Assembly (NCBI RefSeq): GCF_002210435.1
Contig: NZ_MZMV01000002.1
Location: 62,001-126,000 of the forward strand
From: Micromonospora wenchangensis
Lineage (GTDB): Bacteria > Actinomycetota > Actinomycetes > Mycobacteriales > Micromonosporaceae
Direction of reading: 5' to 3'
DNA: 64,000 nt
Made by a program: the position numbers and the translations under genes. Shown here in pieces: positions 35,509 to 44,751 of this stretch (position 1 is the stretch's first letter; each line of letters begins with the position of its first letter). The notes beneath the pieces are model-generated. The model worked only from the letters and a program-made list of their open reading frames with translations. It did no database searches and was not told where the DNA came from.

Positions 35509-35691
35509 GGTGGTCCTTCCTCCGGCGCAGGTCCGGTGCGCACCATAGCGTGCCGGCGGGGACCGTGGGACCAGGGAGGCGGCCCTCGTCGTCGGCCCGA
35601 CAGTGCAACGCACGCTGCGTCACGCTGTCCCGGCAGGTGGTCACCGTTTCCGGTGCCCGCCCGCTTGACCTGGCGTCCTACTGTGCCGCAG

Positions 35692-36081
35692 GTGACCGAC
35701 GTACCGGATCAGACGCTCGCCGACGCTACCGCCGTACTCCATTCGGCGCTGACCGGGGACGGCGCCGCCGTGGTCGGCACATTCGACGCCGTGGTGGACC
35801 GGTCGGGGCTCGCCGGGGCGTACACGGTCGCCTGGACCCTGGCCGCGACGATGGTCGGTGACCCGCCGCCGCCCGGCACGTGCGCGCTGGACTTCCCCGG
35901 CATCGACGAGGCGGGGTACGACACCCGCTGGGTGGCCCGGTTCGTCAGCGCGTACGCCAACCACGACGCCGACACCGGCGAGGCGCTGTTCGGGGCGGCG
36001 GTCGCCGACGGGCAACTGCCGGACTGCCTGCTCACCCTCGCCGGCTCGGCGGTGGCGACCCTGCGCAGCCGGGCCGGCTGA
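35692..36081 (+). CDS. hypothetical protein
   Basis: A 129-residue acidic, soluble, helix-rich protein; no family recognised. Phrases such as AYTVAWTLAATMVGD and RFVSAYANHDADTGEALFGAAV suggest a small all-alpha fold. GTG 35692 sits seven bases after TACTGT, fitting leaderless expression. It is divergent from the permuted lipoprotein gene and convergent with the secreted protein at 36131. Confidence 0.65.
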   Translation: MTDVPDQTLADATAVLHSALTGDGAAVVGTFDAVVDRSGLAGAYTVAWTLAATMVGDPPPPGTCALDFPGIDEAGYDTRWVARFVSAYANHDADTGEALFGAAVADGQLPDCLLTLAGSAVATLRSRAG

Positions 36082-36130
36082 CCCGCCCGGCCCCACCGCC
36101 CGTCGGTGGTGGCAGGGCCGGCGGCGGGAC

Positions 36131-36544
36131 TCAGTACGCGTGGTACGCCACCAGCGGCTCGTACTCGTAGCGCAGGTTGGTGAAGCGGACCTTGAAGTTC
36201 GCGCCGTCGCGCACGTTGGTGGCGACGGTGATCCAGTCCGACTTCGCCGGCAGGTAGGTGAGGTAGTTGCACTTGTTGGTCTTGTCGATGAAGACCACGC
36301 ACGCCTCGGTGCCGAACTCGCTGCTGTTCCTGACGTTGACGTCCTTGCACCTGGTGCTCGCCTTGTACGGCCCGGCGTCCCCGCCCCACCCGCCGACCTG
36401 GAAGTACGAGCGGACCGCTCCGCCGTAGCAGGTGGCGGCCGACGCGGAGAGGTTCGTCTCCCCGGCGGCCTGCGCGGGTGTGCCGAACCAGAACAGGGGC
36501 AGGGTGGCGACGAGCGCGGTCAGTCGGGCGGGCCGGGATGTCAT
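36131..36544 (-). CDS. small secreted hypothetical protein
   Basis: A 137-residue protein with a signal peptide ending at about AQA|AGETN (residue 26). The mature part has three to four Cys (ATCYGG, STRCKD, EACVVF, NKCNYL), two likely disulfides, and beta-strand-like aromatic sequence. ATG 36544 follows GGAGG. It resembles short secreted actinomycete proteins of unknown function. Confidence 0.72.
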   Translation of the reverse strand: MTSRPARLTALVATLPLFWFGTPAQAAGETNLSASAATCYGGAVRSYFQVGGWGGDAGPYKASTRCKDVNVRNSSEFGTEACVVFIDKTNKCNYLTYLPAKSDWITVATNVRDGANFKVRFTNLRYEYEPLVAYHAY

Positions 36545-36670
36545 GGCGGTGCCTCCAGGGGAAGAGGGAGACCCTGAGTCGCGGACAGGGTGCGGTGAGT
36601 GGCGATGATATCTGTCGATCTCCGATCCCGCTGTGACAGGGCGGTGAACCTTCTGTGGTACCAGTGACGC

Positions 36671-37387
36671 ATGTCCGAGGCGATGCTCAGCAAGGTGCGC
36701 AAGCTCCTGGCCCAGGCCGAGGACCCGGCCTGCACCCCCGCCGAGTCGGCCGCGTTCACCGCCAAGGCCACCGAGTTGATCGCCCGGTACGGCGTCGACC
36801 GGGCCCTGCTGGCCGCCCGCGACCCCACCACCGACCCGGTCGGCGACCGGGTGGTCGACGTCGTCGCCCCGTACGCCAGGGACAAGGCGGGGCTGCTCGC
36901 GGCGGTGGCCGACCCGCTGCGCTGCCGTTGCGTACGCCGACCGGACGGCAGCGGGTTCACGCTGCACCTGTTCGGCTTCGCCAGCGACCTGGAACGGGTC
37001 GACCTGCTGTTCACCTCGCTGCTCGTGCAGGCCGCGCACGGGCTCGCCGGCACCGCCGTGCCGCCCGGTGAGCAGCCGGCCGCCTTCCGCCGCTCCTGGC
37101 TGGCCGGCTTCGCCCGGGTGGTCGCCGAGCGGCTGCGGGCCGCCGAGGCGGGCGCGGCGGCGGAACGCGGCACCCCGTCGGTGGCGCTGGTGCTGGCCGA
37201 CCGCTCGGACCGGGTGGCCCGTCGGGTCGCCGAGGTCTACCCCCGGCTGCGGACCGCGCCGACCCGCCGGCTCGCCGGCTCCGGATTCGGCGCGGGCGCG
37301 GCGGCCGGCCACCGCGCCGACCTCGGTGGCCCCGATCCGGTGGACCGCCCGACCGGCCGGACGCCGCTGCGCGGCCCGCCCCGCTGA
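36671..37387 (+). CDS. DUF2786 domain protein
   Basis: A 238-residue soluble protein. The N-terminal KVRKLLAQAEDPACTPAESAAFTAKATELIARYG is the DUF2786 motif, found also in phage and SprT-like contexts; function unknown. The C-terminal 40 residues are Pro/Arg/Gly-rich and probably disordered. ATG 36671 has no clear Shine-Dalgarno sequence. Confidence 0.82.
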   Translation: MSEAMLSKVRKLLAQAEDPACTPAESAAFTAKATELIARYGVDRALLAARDPTTDPVGDRVVDVVAPYARDKAGLLAAVADPLRCRCVRRPDGSGFTLHLFGFASDLERVDLLFTSLLVQAAHGLAGTAVPPGEQPAAFRRSWLAGFARVVAERLRAAEAGAAAERGTPSVALVLADRSDRVARRVAEVYPRLRTAPTRRLAGSGFGAGAAAGHRADLGGPDPVDRPTGRTPLRGPPR

Positions 37388-37439
37388 CCGGCCCGGCCCG
37401 CCCGCGTGGCGCTGGTGGACCCCGGCTGCGCGGCGTCGC

Positions 37440-37964
37440 TCAGTGCGGGTCGGGGGCGGTCCGGGTGACGGTGTCCAGGTAGCGGCCGAGCAGCTCGTGC
37501 CAGCCGGCGGTCAACGCCGCGCGGTAGCCCTCGGCGGCCTCACCGTGCCTGTCGAAGTGGCGGTGCTCCAGCTCGATGCGGGTCCGCCCGGACTCGTCCG
37601 GCAGGAACAGCACCTCCACCTCGCTGGCCCGCGCCGGATCGGGCACCGGCACCCGGTCGGGGCCGAGTTGCCAGGTGAAGACGAGCCGACGTGGCGGGTC
37701 CCAGGTGAGCACCCGCCCCCAGTCGCCCCGGAAGCCGTACGGGCCGATCTCGTAGAGCATGCCGCCGGCCCGGGGTTCCATCCCCAGCTCGGCCAGCGCC
37801 GCCGGCCCGGACCAGGTGTACTCGCGGACCCACCAGTCGGCCAGCGAGCCGGTGAAGACCGCGAACGCCTGCTCCGCCGGGGCGGGGACGAGGAGGGTGC
37901 AGCGCAGCGAGTACCGGTCGACGTCCTGATGGACGCCCTCCGGATCTGGCTTCTGCTGTCCCAT
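37440..37964 (-). CDS. SRPBCC/AHSA1-like protein
   Basis: A 174-residue START-like fold protein of the activator-of-Hsp90-ATPase (AHSA1) group: the N-terminal strand LRCTLLVPAPAEQAFAVFTG, WWVREYTWSG, RVLTWDPPRRLVFTW and the final helix TAGWHELLGRYLDTV. These proteins hold hydrophobic ligands or act as small stress proteins. No partner is apparent nearby. Confidence 0.8.
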   Translation of the reverse strand: MGQQKPDPEGVHQDVDRYSLRCTLLVPAPAEQAFAVFTGSLADWWVREYTWSGPAALAELGMEPRAGGMLYEIGPYGFRGDWGRVLTWDPPRRLVFTWQLGPDRVPVPDPARASEVEVLFLPDESGRTRIELEHRHFDRHGEAAEGYRAALTAGWHELLGRYLDTVTRTAPDPH

Positions 37965-38175
37965 AGGCCCGGACCATACCGGCTGGGGGTGCGCTGCGCA
38001 GCGCCCCGTACCGGCTCTTTCCGGTCAGTGGGCGCCCCCGACCCAGCGAGGCTCCTGGATGTCCCGGGGTGGGCGGGCCACGGCGGTGGTCGATGCCGGA
38101 CAGGGCCCGGACACACGAAAACGGTGACCGCGTTTCCGCAGGTCACCGCTCTCTGTAGCCCGGCGAAAGGCTATG

Positions 38176-38249
38176 TGGCCAGGGGCGGGGTCGAACCGCC
38201 GACCTTCCGATTTTCAGTCGGACGCTCGTACCAACTGAGCTACCTGGCC
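38176..38249 (-). tRNA. tRNA-Phe (GAA)
   Basis: On the minus strand a 74-base cloverleaf with acceptor GGCCAGG pairing to CCTGGCC, a TGAAAA anticodon loop (GAA) and T-loop GGTTCGACCC. CCA is not encoded. Third of three tRNA genes in one direction. Confidence 0.96.
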
Positions 38250-38354
38250 TGGTACTTCGGGTCATGGTACCCGGAGGGCGGGGTTTCCGCCGACAGGGTG
38301 CCGCGTCCCGATACGCAGAACGCCGCGCATTGGTACACGCGGCGTCGGCGCTGG

Positions 38355-38428
38355 CGGTCCTGACGGGACTTGAACCCGCGACCTCCGCCTTGACAGGGCG
38401 GCGAGCACTCCAACTGCTCCACAGGACC
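38355..38428 (-). tRNA. tRNA-Asp (GTC)
   Basis: A 74-base cloverleaf on the minus strand: acceptor GGTCCTG/CAGGACC, anticodon loop CTGTCAA (GTC), T-loop GGTTCAAGTCC, discriminator G. Confidence 0.96.
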
Positions 38429-38459
38429 TTGCTCTGTTGCCTCCGGCTGGGCCGGATCG

Positions 38460-38532
38460 TGCCCCCAACGGGATTCGAACCCGTGCTACCGCCTTGAAAG
38501 GGCGGCGTCCTGGGCCGCTAGACGATGAGGGC
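38460..38532 (-). tRNA. tRNA-Glu (TTC)
   Basis: A 73-base cloverleaf on the minus strand: acceptor GCCCTCA/TGGGGGC (one G-U pair), anticodon loop CTTTCAA (TTC), T-loop GGTTCGAATCC, discriminator A. First of the tRNA cluster. Confidence 0.96.
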
Positions 38533-38675
38533 GGCCCCGCCATCATTGCACACTCGCAACTTCAAGCGGACTTGCTCCCATCCGGCCCCGCCGGAGGCAT
38601 GAGAAGCATATGCCATGCCCCGGCGGTCGGCCAAACCGGTATGCCCGCCGGGGTGCGGCCCGGCAAAGTAGCAGG

Positions 38676-39464
38676 TCAGCGAGGTGGTGCGATGCCGAAT
38701 CGGCGCTTGAGGTCGCCGATGACGTGCGGCACCGCGCTCAGGGTGCGGCTCCGGTCACCCCCGCCGTCGTGCATCAGCACCACCGCACCGGGGCGGGAGG
38801 CGCTCCTGATCCGCCCGGAGATGATCCCGGCGGAGGGTTTCGCCCAGTCCTGGGGGTCGACGGTCCAGTGCAGCGACCGCATGCCGAGTTCCTTGGCGAC
38901 CTGCACCACCTCCGGCGTCCAGCGGCCACCGGGCTGACGGTAGAACGGTACCTTCGCGCCCGGGACGGCCTTGGTGATGGCCTGGTTGGTGCGTACCAGG
39001 TCGGCCCGGATGTCGGCGACCGGCCGGCGGCCCAGGTCGACGTCGTGGTGCCAGCTGTGGTTGCAGAGCTGGTGCCCCTCCCGGACGATCCGGGCCACCA
39101 GCTCCGGGTGCTTGCGCACCTGGGTGCCGACCACGCAGAACGTCGCCTTCACCTTGTTCGCCCGGAGCTGGTTGAGCACCCGGGGCGTCCAGGTCGGGTC
39201 GGGGCCGTCGTCGAAGGTCAACGCGACGGCGCGTACCCCGGTCGCCTTGCGCAGCCCGGCGGGGAGCGTCTTGGGCTTCGGCCGGAGCCGGGGCTTCGGC
39301 TTGGTGGTGGGCAACGGCTTCGGGGACGGGCTGTGTGCCGGCTCCGGTGCGGTGGTGGTCGGGGCGGGCGCCGCTGCCGGCCGGACGTTCCGGTGCTGGT
39401 CGCCGCAGCCGGCGACCAGCAGGAGCAGGCCGAGGGCGACCGCCAGAACGGGGCGTGAACGCAT
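38676..39464 (-). CDS. NodB-type polysaccharide deacetylase lipoprotein
   Basis: A 262-residue lipoprotein (lipobox LVAGC near residue 20) with a Pro/Lys/Thr-rich stalk and a NodB domain. Catalytic motifs: ALTFDDGPDPTW (metal and base Asp), HSWHHDVDL (metal His), FYRQPGGRW, and WTVDPQDWAKPS; MHDGGGDRSRT closes the site. It probably N-deacetylates peptidoglycan or another glycan at the cell surface. ATG 39464 follows GGAG. The gene has no obvious link to the carotenoid genes beside it. Confidence 0.9.
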   Translation of the reverse strand: MRSRPVLAVALGLLLLVAGCGDQHRNVRPAAAPAPTTTAPEPAHSPSPKPLPTTKPKPRLRPKPKTLPAGLRKATGVRAVALTFDDGPDPTWTPRVLNQLRANKVKATFCVVGTQVRKHPELVARIVREGHQLCNHSWHHDVDLGRRPVADIRADLVRTNQAITKAVPGAKVPFYRQPGGRWTPEVVQVAKELGMRSLHWTVDPQDWAKPSAGIISGRIRSASRPGAVVLMHDGGGDRSRTLSAVPHVIGDLKRRFGIAPPR

Positions 39465-39526
39465 CGTCACTCCGGGGGATGGGGTACGCGGACGGCCCCG
39501 ACGGTAGTTCACGAAAGCGAAATGTG

Positions 39527-40480
39527 TCAGGCCCGGTCGGCCCCCGTCGACTGGTCCAGCGAGTCCCGCACGGCCAGCGCGAGCGAGACCGCCTCGGCCA
39601 GGTCGACCGGGCGGACCACCCCGGCGGGCAGCATGTCGGCCCGCCAGCCCGGCCCGGCGGCGAGCACCAGCAGCGGCCGGCGGGGCACCGCGAGCAGTGC
39701 GGAAAGCTGCGCCGGGTCGGCGGTCGGCCGGGTGTGCGACCAGACCACCACGGCCGCCGGCCCGGTCCGGTTGACCGCCTCGACCAGCGCCGCCGCCGGC
39801 ACCCGGGCCCCGAGCATCCGGTAGGTCACCCCCGCCTCGGCGAGCGCCGCGGCGAGCGCCTCCAGCGGCAGGGTGTGCTGTTCCTCGTCGGCGCAGGAGA
39901 GCAGGATGCGGGCCGGCCCGGTGGCCCGGCCGGACCGGGCGACGGCCGCGAACGCCTCGGAGACGCACCGGGACACCAGGTGTTCCACGTCGATCAGCCC
40001 GGCGGTGGCGACGTGCCGTTCCCCGATGCCGGCCAGCACCGGCCGGAGCAGTCCCTCCCAGGTGGCGACGACCCCGTCGGCGGCCAGGGCGTGCGAGATC
40101 GTGTCGCTGATCACCTCCGCGTCCAGCCGCATGGCGGCGCGGGCGAGTCCCCGGGCCGCCGGGCCGGCCCGGCCGACCGGGATGGTCTGCCCGCCGCCGT
40201 CGCGGCCGGCACCCGCCCGCAGCCGGGGGGCGCCCCCGGGACCGGGGACGACCGGAGTCTGTTTCGCCCAGCGGGCCGCCTCCGCCGGGGTGACCCCCTC
40301 GGCGGTGAGCTTGCGCATGATCTCCAGGCGGGCCAGGTCGGCAGGCGTGTAGCGCCGGTGGTGGCCCGGGACGTGCTGGCTGGGGCCGAGGCCGTAGCGC
40401 TGGTGCCAGGTGCGCAGCGTGGTGACCGCCACACCCAGCCGGCGTGCCACGGCCCCCGCGCTCAGCGGCTCATCGACCAC
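39527..40480 (-). CDS. litR: LitR/CarH-type MerR regulator with cobalamin-binding-like domain
   Basis: A 317-residue regulator. The N-terminal MerR helix-turn-helix reads LSAGAVARRLGVAVTTLRTW and HHRRYTPADLARLE. A helical B12-binding-like domain (about 105-175) has DVEHLVSR, corresponding to the EH of the CarH cap; the Trp of CarH seems replaced. The Rossmann-like part has DEEQHTLPLEAL, offering a possible lower ligand His. LitR/CarH proteins repress carotenoid genes in the dark. GTG 40480 overlaps idi by 11 bases. Confidence 0.82.
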   Translation of the reverse strand: MVDEPLSAGAVARRLGVAVTTLRTWHQRYGLGPSQHVPGHHRRYTPADLARLEIMRKLTAEGVTPAEAARWAKQTPVVPGPGGAPRLRAGAGRDGGGQTIPVGRAGPAARGLARAAMRLDAEVISDTISHALAADGVVATWEGLLRPVLAGIGERHVATAGLIDVEHLVSRCVSEAFAAVARSGRATGPARILLSCADEEQHTLPLEALAAALAEAGVTYRMLGARVPAAALVEAVNRTGPAAVVVWSHTRPTADPAQLSALLAVPRRPLLVLAAGPGWRADMLPAGVVRPVDLAEAVSLALAVRDSLDQSTGADRA

Positions 40481-41105
40481 CCGACCGCTCCGACGCGTCG
40501 TGCACCCGGTGGCCGGACGGGGTGGCGGAGGCGGTACGGGGACCGCCGGTGGGGGCGTCGGGGCCGGTCGGGGTCGGGTGGAGCAGTCGGCTCACCACCC
40601 CGCCGAGCCAGGGGGAGTACGTGCGCGGGTCGGCCTCGATCTCGGTCATCAACCGGGTGGGGTCGGCCCAGCGCAGTTCGGCCACCTCGTCGGGGTCGGG
40701 TCCGAGGGGCAGGTCGTCCGGCACGTCGGCCCGGAGCACGTGGTCGTACTCGAACTCGACCCGACCGGTGGCCGGGTCCTCGGCGTAGTAGAGGTAGACG
40801 CCGACCTCGGTCAACGACACCGGCCCGGTGCCCAGCTCCTCGGCGAGCCGGCGGTTGGCCGCCTCGGCCAGGGACTCGCCCGGCAGCGGGTGCCCGCAGC
40901 AGGAGTTGGCCCAGCGCAGCGGGAACCGGGTCTTGACCGGGGCCCGTTGTTGCAGGAGCACCCGGCCGTCCGGGTCGACCAGCAGCACCGAGAAGGCCCG
41001 GTGCAGCCGTCCGGGCGCCTGGTGGGCGGCGGCGACGGTGGCCTCGCCGAGCACCTGGCCGGTGTCGTCGACCAGCTCGACGAGGTGGCCCTCCCGGGAT
41101 TTCAC
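40470..41105 (-). CDS. idi: isopentenyl-diphosphate delta-isomerase, type I
   Basis: A 211-residue Nudix-fold isomerase interconverting IPP and DMAPP, the starting units of carotenoids. The catalytic Cys is in ANSCCGHPLPGE; the Glu is in VEFEYDHVLRAD; RRLAEELG is the degenerate Nudix helix. About 30 extra residues follow the conserved end (WLGGVVSRLLHP). GTG 41105 lies four bases after the crtI stop. Confidence 0.92.
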   Translation of the reverse strand: MKSREGHLVELVDDTGQVLGEATVAAAHQAPGRLHRAFSVLLVDPDGRVLLQQRAPVKTRFPLRWANSCCGHPLPGESLAEAANRRLAEELGTGPVSLTEVGVYLYYAEDPATGRVEFEYDHVLRADVPDDLPLGPDPDEVAELRWADPTRLMTEIEADPRTYSPWLGGVVSRLLHPTPTGPDAPTGGPRTASATPSGHRVHDASERSGGR

Positions 41106-41109
41106 GCGG

Positions 41110-42591
41110 TCACCGACCCGCGCCGGTGATGCGGTTGGCGGCGAGCTTGCCGGAGATCAGCACCATCGGCACGCCCACGCCGGGCTGGGTGCCGGAGCCG
41201 GTGAAGACGACGTTGGGCAGGCTGCGGTGCAGGTTGGACGGGCGGAACGGCCCGGTCTGGAAGAGGCTGTGCGCGGCGGCGAACGGCGTACCGGCGGCCA
41301 TTCCCTGCTCCTCCCACTCGGCGGGGGTGATCGTACGCAACACCTCGATGCCGGCGCCGAACCCGACGTACCCGCGTTCCTCCAGGGTGGTGACGAGCTG
41401 GTCGGCGTAGCGCCGGCTCAGGTCGCCCCGCCAGTCGAACGGGGCCCGGTCGAGGTTGGGCACCGGGGCCAGCACGTAGTAGGTGTGCCGGCCGGCCGGG
41501 GCGACCGACGGGTCGGTCCGGCTCGGGTTGGTGACCAGCAGCGACGGGTCGGTCATCAGCTCGCCGCGCCCGATCACCTCGTCGAAGGTGCCCTTCCACG
41601 ACCGTCCGAAATGGATGTTGTGATGAGCGATCTTCCCATACCCCTGCGTCGATCCGACGTGCAGGACGACGCAGGACGGCGAGTAGGTCAGCTTCCGGCG
41701 TCGGCCCTCGGGCAGCAGGTCGCGGTAGGCGACAGGCAGGTCCGGGTTGAGCACCACCACGTCGGCCGGGACGAGTTCGCCGTCGGCGGTCACCACGCCG
41801 GTGGCCCGGCCGTTGACGGTCTCCACCCGGCTGACCGTGGTGTCGTAGCGGATCTGCACGCCGTGCTTCTCGGCCGCGCCGGCCATCCCCCTGGAGACGG
41901 CGTGGATGCCGCCGCGCGGGAAGTAGACCCCGGCCACCGAGTCGAGGTAGGCGATGACGCTGTAGATGGCCAGCGCGTCGTGCGGTGCGAGCCCGGCGTA
42001 CATCGCCTGGAACGAGAAGATCCGCTGGGTGCGGGGGTCGGAGAAGAACTGGTTGATCTTGGTCTGGAGCCGGCGGAACGCCCCGTTGGTCAGCAACTTC
42101 AGCAGGTTGCCGGTGAGCAGGTCGGTCGGGGCGTCCAGGTTGCGGTCGATGAAGTCGGCCCGCTCCCAGTTCCACAGGTTGCGGGCGTACTCGACGAACC
42201 GCAGGTAGCCGTCGGCCTCGCGGGGGCCGCAGACCCGGGAGATCTCGGCCGCCATCCGGGTGGTGTCGGTGATCACGTCCAGGGTGGAGCCGTCCGGGTA
42301 GTAGGCCCGGTAGGCGGGGTCGAGCGGGGTCAGGTCGAGCCAGTCGTGCAGTTCCTCGCCGACCGCGCCGAGCGCCTCGGCGATCAGGTCGGGCATGGTG
42401 AGCACGGTGGGGCCGGTGTCGAACTCGTAGCCGTCGACGCTGAGCCGCCCGGCCCGCCCGCCCGGCACCGGTTCGCGTTCCAGCACGGTCACCTGCCGGC
42501 CGCTGCCGGCCAGGTGCAGCGCGCACGCCAGCCCGCCCAGGCCCGCGCCCACGACCACCACCCGGTCCGTACGTCCCGTCACGGTCCGCAC
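41110..42591 (-). CDS. crtI: phytoene desaturase
   Basis: A 493-residue FAD enzyme that introduces double bases' worth of desaturation into phytoene (toward lycopene). The dinucleotide motif VVVGAGLGGLACALHLAGSG lies near residue 12, and the CrtI C-terminal signature is GSGTQPGVGVPMVLISGKLA. GTG 42591 follows a strong AAGGAGG. It is downstream of crtE with a 28-base gap. The number of desaturations cannot be read from sequence. Confidence 0.93.
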   Translation of the reverse strand: MRTVTGRTDRVVVVGAGLGGLACALHLAGSGRQVTVLEREPVPGGRAGRLSVDGYEFDTGPTVLTMPDLIAEALGAVGEELHDWLDLTPLDPAYRAYYPDGSTLDVITDTTRMAAEISRVCGPREADGYLRFVEYARNLWNWERADFIDRNLDAPTDLLTGNLLKLLTNGAFRRLQTKINQFFSDPRTQRIFSFQAMYAGLAPHDALAIYSVIAYLDSVAGVYFPRGGIHAVSRGMAGAAEKHGVQIRYDTTVSRVETVNGRATGVVTADGELVPADVVVLNPDLPVAYRDLLPEGRRRKLTYSPSCVVLHVGSTQGYGKIAHHNIHFGRSWKGTFDEVIGRGELMTDPSLLVTNPSRTDPSVAPAGRHTYYVLAPVPNLDRAPFDWRGDLSRRYADQLVTTLEERGYVGFGAGIEVLRTITPAEWEEQGMAAGTPFAAAHSLFQTGPFRPSNLHRSLPNVVFTGSGTQPGVGVPMVLISGKLAANRITGAGR

Positions 42592-42619
42592 GCGACCACC
42601 TCCTTCACGAAGTTGCCCA

Positions 42620-43774
42620 TCATGCCCGCCGCATGGTGGCGGCGGTGGCGAGACCGGTCAGCGCGGTGCGCGCGGTCTCGTCGATCGACGCGGTCTCCAG
42701 CGCGGCCAGCGCGTCGGCGATCCGGTCGGAGATCATGCTCTCCACCCGGGCGACCGCCCCGGTGTCGGCCACGAGGTCGGCCAGCCGGGCCAGCTCCCGA
42801 CCGCCGACGGCGTTGCCGGCCCGCTCCAACGCCCGCCGCTGGCTGCCGGTGGCGAGCTGCCGGGCGAGCATCAGCAGCGTGGTCGGCTTGCCGGTACGCA
42901 GGTCGTCGCCGGCCGGCTTGCCGGTGGTGGCCGGGTCACCGTAGACGCCGAGCAGGTCGTCGCGGAGTTGGAACGCCTCGCCGACCGCCAGCCCGTACCT
43001 GGTGTACGCGGCGATCAGCGGCGCGTCGGCGTCGGTGCCGGCCAGGCAGGCGCCGAACAGCAGGGGACGCTGCACGGTGTAGCTGGCGGTCTTGTAGCGG
43101 GCCACCCGCAGCGCCCGGTCGACCGACCAGTTCGCCGCGTCGTTCTCGCCGAGCACGTCGAGGTACTGCCCGGCGATGGTTTCGACGCGCATCTGGTCGT
43201 AGCAGCGTCGCACCTCCATCAGCCGGGACGGCGGCACGGTGGCGTGGGCGAGCAGCCGGTCGGCCCAGACCAGGCAGAGGTCGCCGATGAGGACGGCGAC
43301 CGACTCGCCGAACCGGTGCGGGTCGCCGGTGTGGCCGGCGGTGACGTGCCGCTCGGCGGCGGCCCGGTGCGCGGTGGGCAGGCCGCGCCGGGTGTCGGAG
43401 GCGTCCATCACGTCGTCGTGCACCAGGGCGAAGGTGTGCAGCAGTTCCAGGGCGGCGAGCGCGGGCAGCACCGTGGGCAGCGGCTCGTCGCCGCCCACCA
43501 CCCCCCGCCAGCCCCAGTAGGCGAAGGTCGGGCGTACCCGCTTGCCGCCGGCCAGCGCGCAGTCGCGTGCCGTCGCGGCGAAACCACCCATCGCTGCGTC
43601 GATCTCGGTCAGCGCGTCGACCTCGCGGGCGAGGAACGCCGACAGGGTCTCGTCGACGCCGTTGACCAGGTCACGGGCGTATGCGGCCAGTACGCCGCGG
43701 ACCGGATCGTCCGTCGCTCCCGGCTGAGCCGGCGCGACGCGGAGCGCATTACCCGCAACTGCGTCGTTGGCCAT
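42620..43774 (-). CDS. crtE: polyprenyl (geranylgeranyl) diphosphate synthase
   Basis: A 384-residue trans-prenyltransferase. The first Asp-rich motif is LVHDDVMDASDTRRG; the second is QLRDDLLGVYGDP. GGKRVRPTFAYWGWRG is the usual diphosphate-binding region. It extends IPP/DMAPP to GGPP for CrtB. About 40 extra N-terminal residues precede the fold. It diverges from crtB, sharing a 65-base control region. Confidence 0.92.
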   Translation of the reverse strand: MANDAVAGNALRVAPAQPGATDDPVRGVLAAYARDLVNGVDETLSAFLAREVDALTEIDAAMGGFAATARDCALAGGKRVRPTFAYWGWRGVVGGDEPLPTVLPALAALELLHTFALVHDDVMDASDTRRGLPTAHRAAAERHVTAGHTGDPHRFGESVAVLIGDLCLVWADRLLAHATVPPSRLMEVRRCYDQMRVETIAGQYLDVLGENDAANWSVDRALRVARYKTASYTVQRPLLFGACLAGTDADAPLIAAYTRYGLAVGEAFQLRDDLLGVYGDPATTGKPAGDDLRTGKPTTLLMLARQLATGSQRRALERAGNAVGGRELARLADLVADTGAVARVESMISDRIADALAALETASIDETARTALTGLATAATMRRA

Positions 43775-43784
43775 GTGGGGGAGC

Positions 43785-43823
43785 GTACCCTAGGGTTACG
43801 AGTTGCGTCGATTGCTGCGTCGA
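43785..43823. promoter_or_regulatory. divergent crtE/crtB control region
   Basis: A CCCTAGGG palindrome (43788-43795) within near-symmetric GTACCCTAGGGTTAC gives TAGGGT boxes in both directions. Just beside it TGCGTCGA occurs twice as a direct repeat (43804-43811 and 43816-43823, 12-base period). Both are suitable for LitR/CarH-type binding (inference). Confidence 0.5.
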
Positions 43824-43839
43824 ATCCGAGGAGGCCCGG

Positions 43840-44751
43840 GTGGACACCGATCTCACCGCCGCCTATGCCCGCTCCCAGGAGCTGCACAGACACCACGGCC
43901 GCACCTACTATCTCGCCACCCGGCTGCTCCCCGCTTGGAAACGGCGGCACGTGCACGCCCTGTACGGATTCACCCGCTACGCCGACGAGATCGTCGACCG
44001 CACCGAGGACCTGCCACCCGCCGAACGCGCCGCCCTCCTGGACGCCTGGAGTTCCCGCTTCGTCGCCGGCCTGCACGGCGAACCGGTCGACGACCCGCTG
44101 CTGCCGGCGGTGCTGCACACCATCGCCGTGTTCGACCTGGACCGCGCCGACTTCGCGTCGTTCCTGCGCAGCATGGCGATGGACCTGACCGTCATGGCGT
44201 ACCCGACCTACGACGACCTGCTCGACTACATGGAGGGGTCGGCGGCGGTCATCGGCACCATGATGCTGCCCATCCTCGGCAGCTCCGACCCGGCCGCCGC
44301 CCGGGAGCCGGCCCGCCAGCTCGGGTTCGCCTTCCAGCTCACCAACTTCATCCGGGACGTCGCCGAGGACCTCGACCGGGGCCGCACCTACCTGCCCGAC
44401 GAGGATCTGGCCAAGTTCAACGTCACCCGCGAGGACCTGCTCGCCGCGCGGGCTGCCGGTCGCAGCACCGACCGCATCCGTGACCTCGTCGAGTACGAGG
44501 TGACCCGCGCCCAGGCCCACTACGCCGCCGCCGCGCCCGGCATCACCCTGCTCGCCCCCGCCTCCCAGGCGTGCATGCGCACCGCCTACGCCCTCTACGG
44601 CGGCATCCTCGACGAGGTCACCGCCCAGGACTACGACGTGTTCGCCAGGCGGGCCGTGGTGCCCCAGCGGCGACGGCTCGCGGTGGCGGCGAAGGCACTG
44701 CTCACCCGTACCGGCACCCCGGTCGTGGTGCCCGGCCCGGCGGTGTCGTGA
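43840..44751 (+). CDS. crtB: phytoene synthase
   Basis: A 303-residue head-to-head prenyl synthase joining two GGPP into phytoene. Asp-rich motifs: RYADEIVDRTED (about 47-57) and FIRDVAEDLDRGRTYLP. GTG 43840 follows GAGGAGG by six bases. Its stop overlaps the photolyase start (GTGA), so pigment and DNA repair are coupled. Confidence 0.93.
   Translation: MDTDLTAAYARSQELHRHHGRTYYLATRLLPAWKRRHVHALYGFTRYADEIVDRTEDLPPAERAALLDAWSSRFVAGLHGEPVDDPLLPAVLHTIAVFDLDRADFASFLRSMAMDLTVMAYPTYDDLLDYMEGSAAVIGTMMLPILGSSDPAAAREPARQLGFAFQLTNFIRDVAEDLDRGRTYLPDEDLAKFNVTREDLLAARAAGRSTDRIRDLVEYEVTRAQAHYAAAAPGITLLAPASQACMRTAYALYGGILDEVTAQDYDVFARRAVVPQRRRLAVAAKALLTRTGTPVVVPGPAVS

Noticed and set aside
33262..36081. Long plus-strand open frame running through several genes
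   Set aside because: It crosses the enoyl-CoA hydratase, the terminator and the lipoprotein gene in wrong frames; only its last 130 codons (from 35692) look real.
38176..38532. tRNA cluster as an integration site
   Set aside because: No integrase, no duplicated tRNA 3' end and ordinary genes on both sides.
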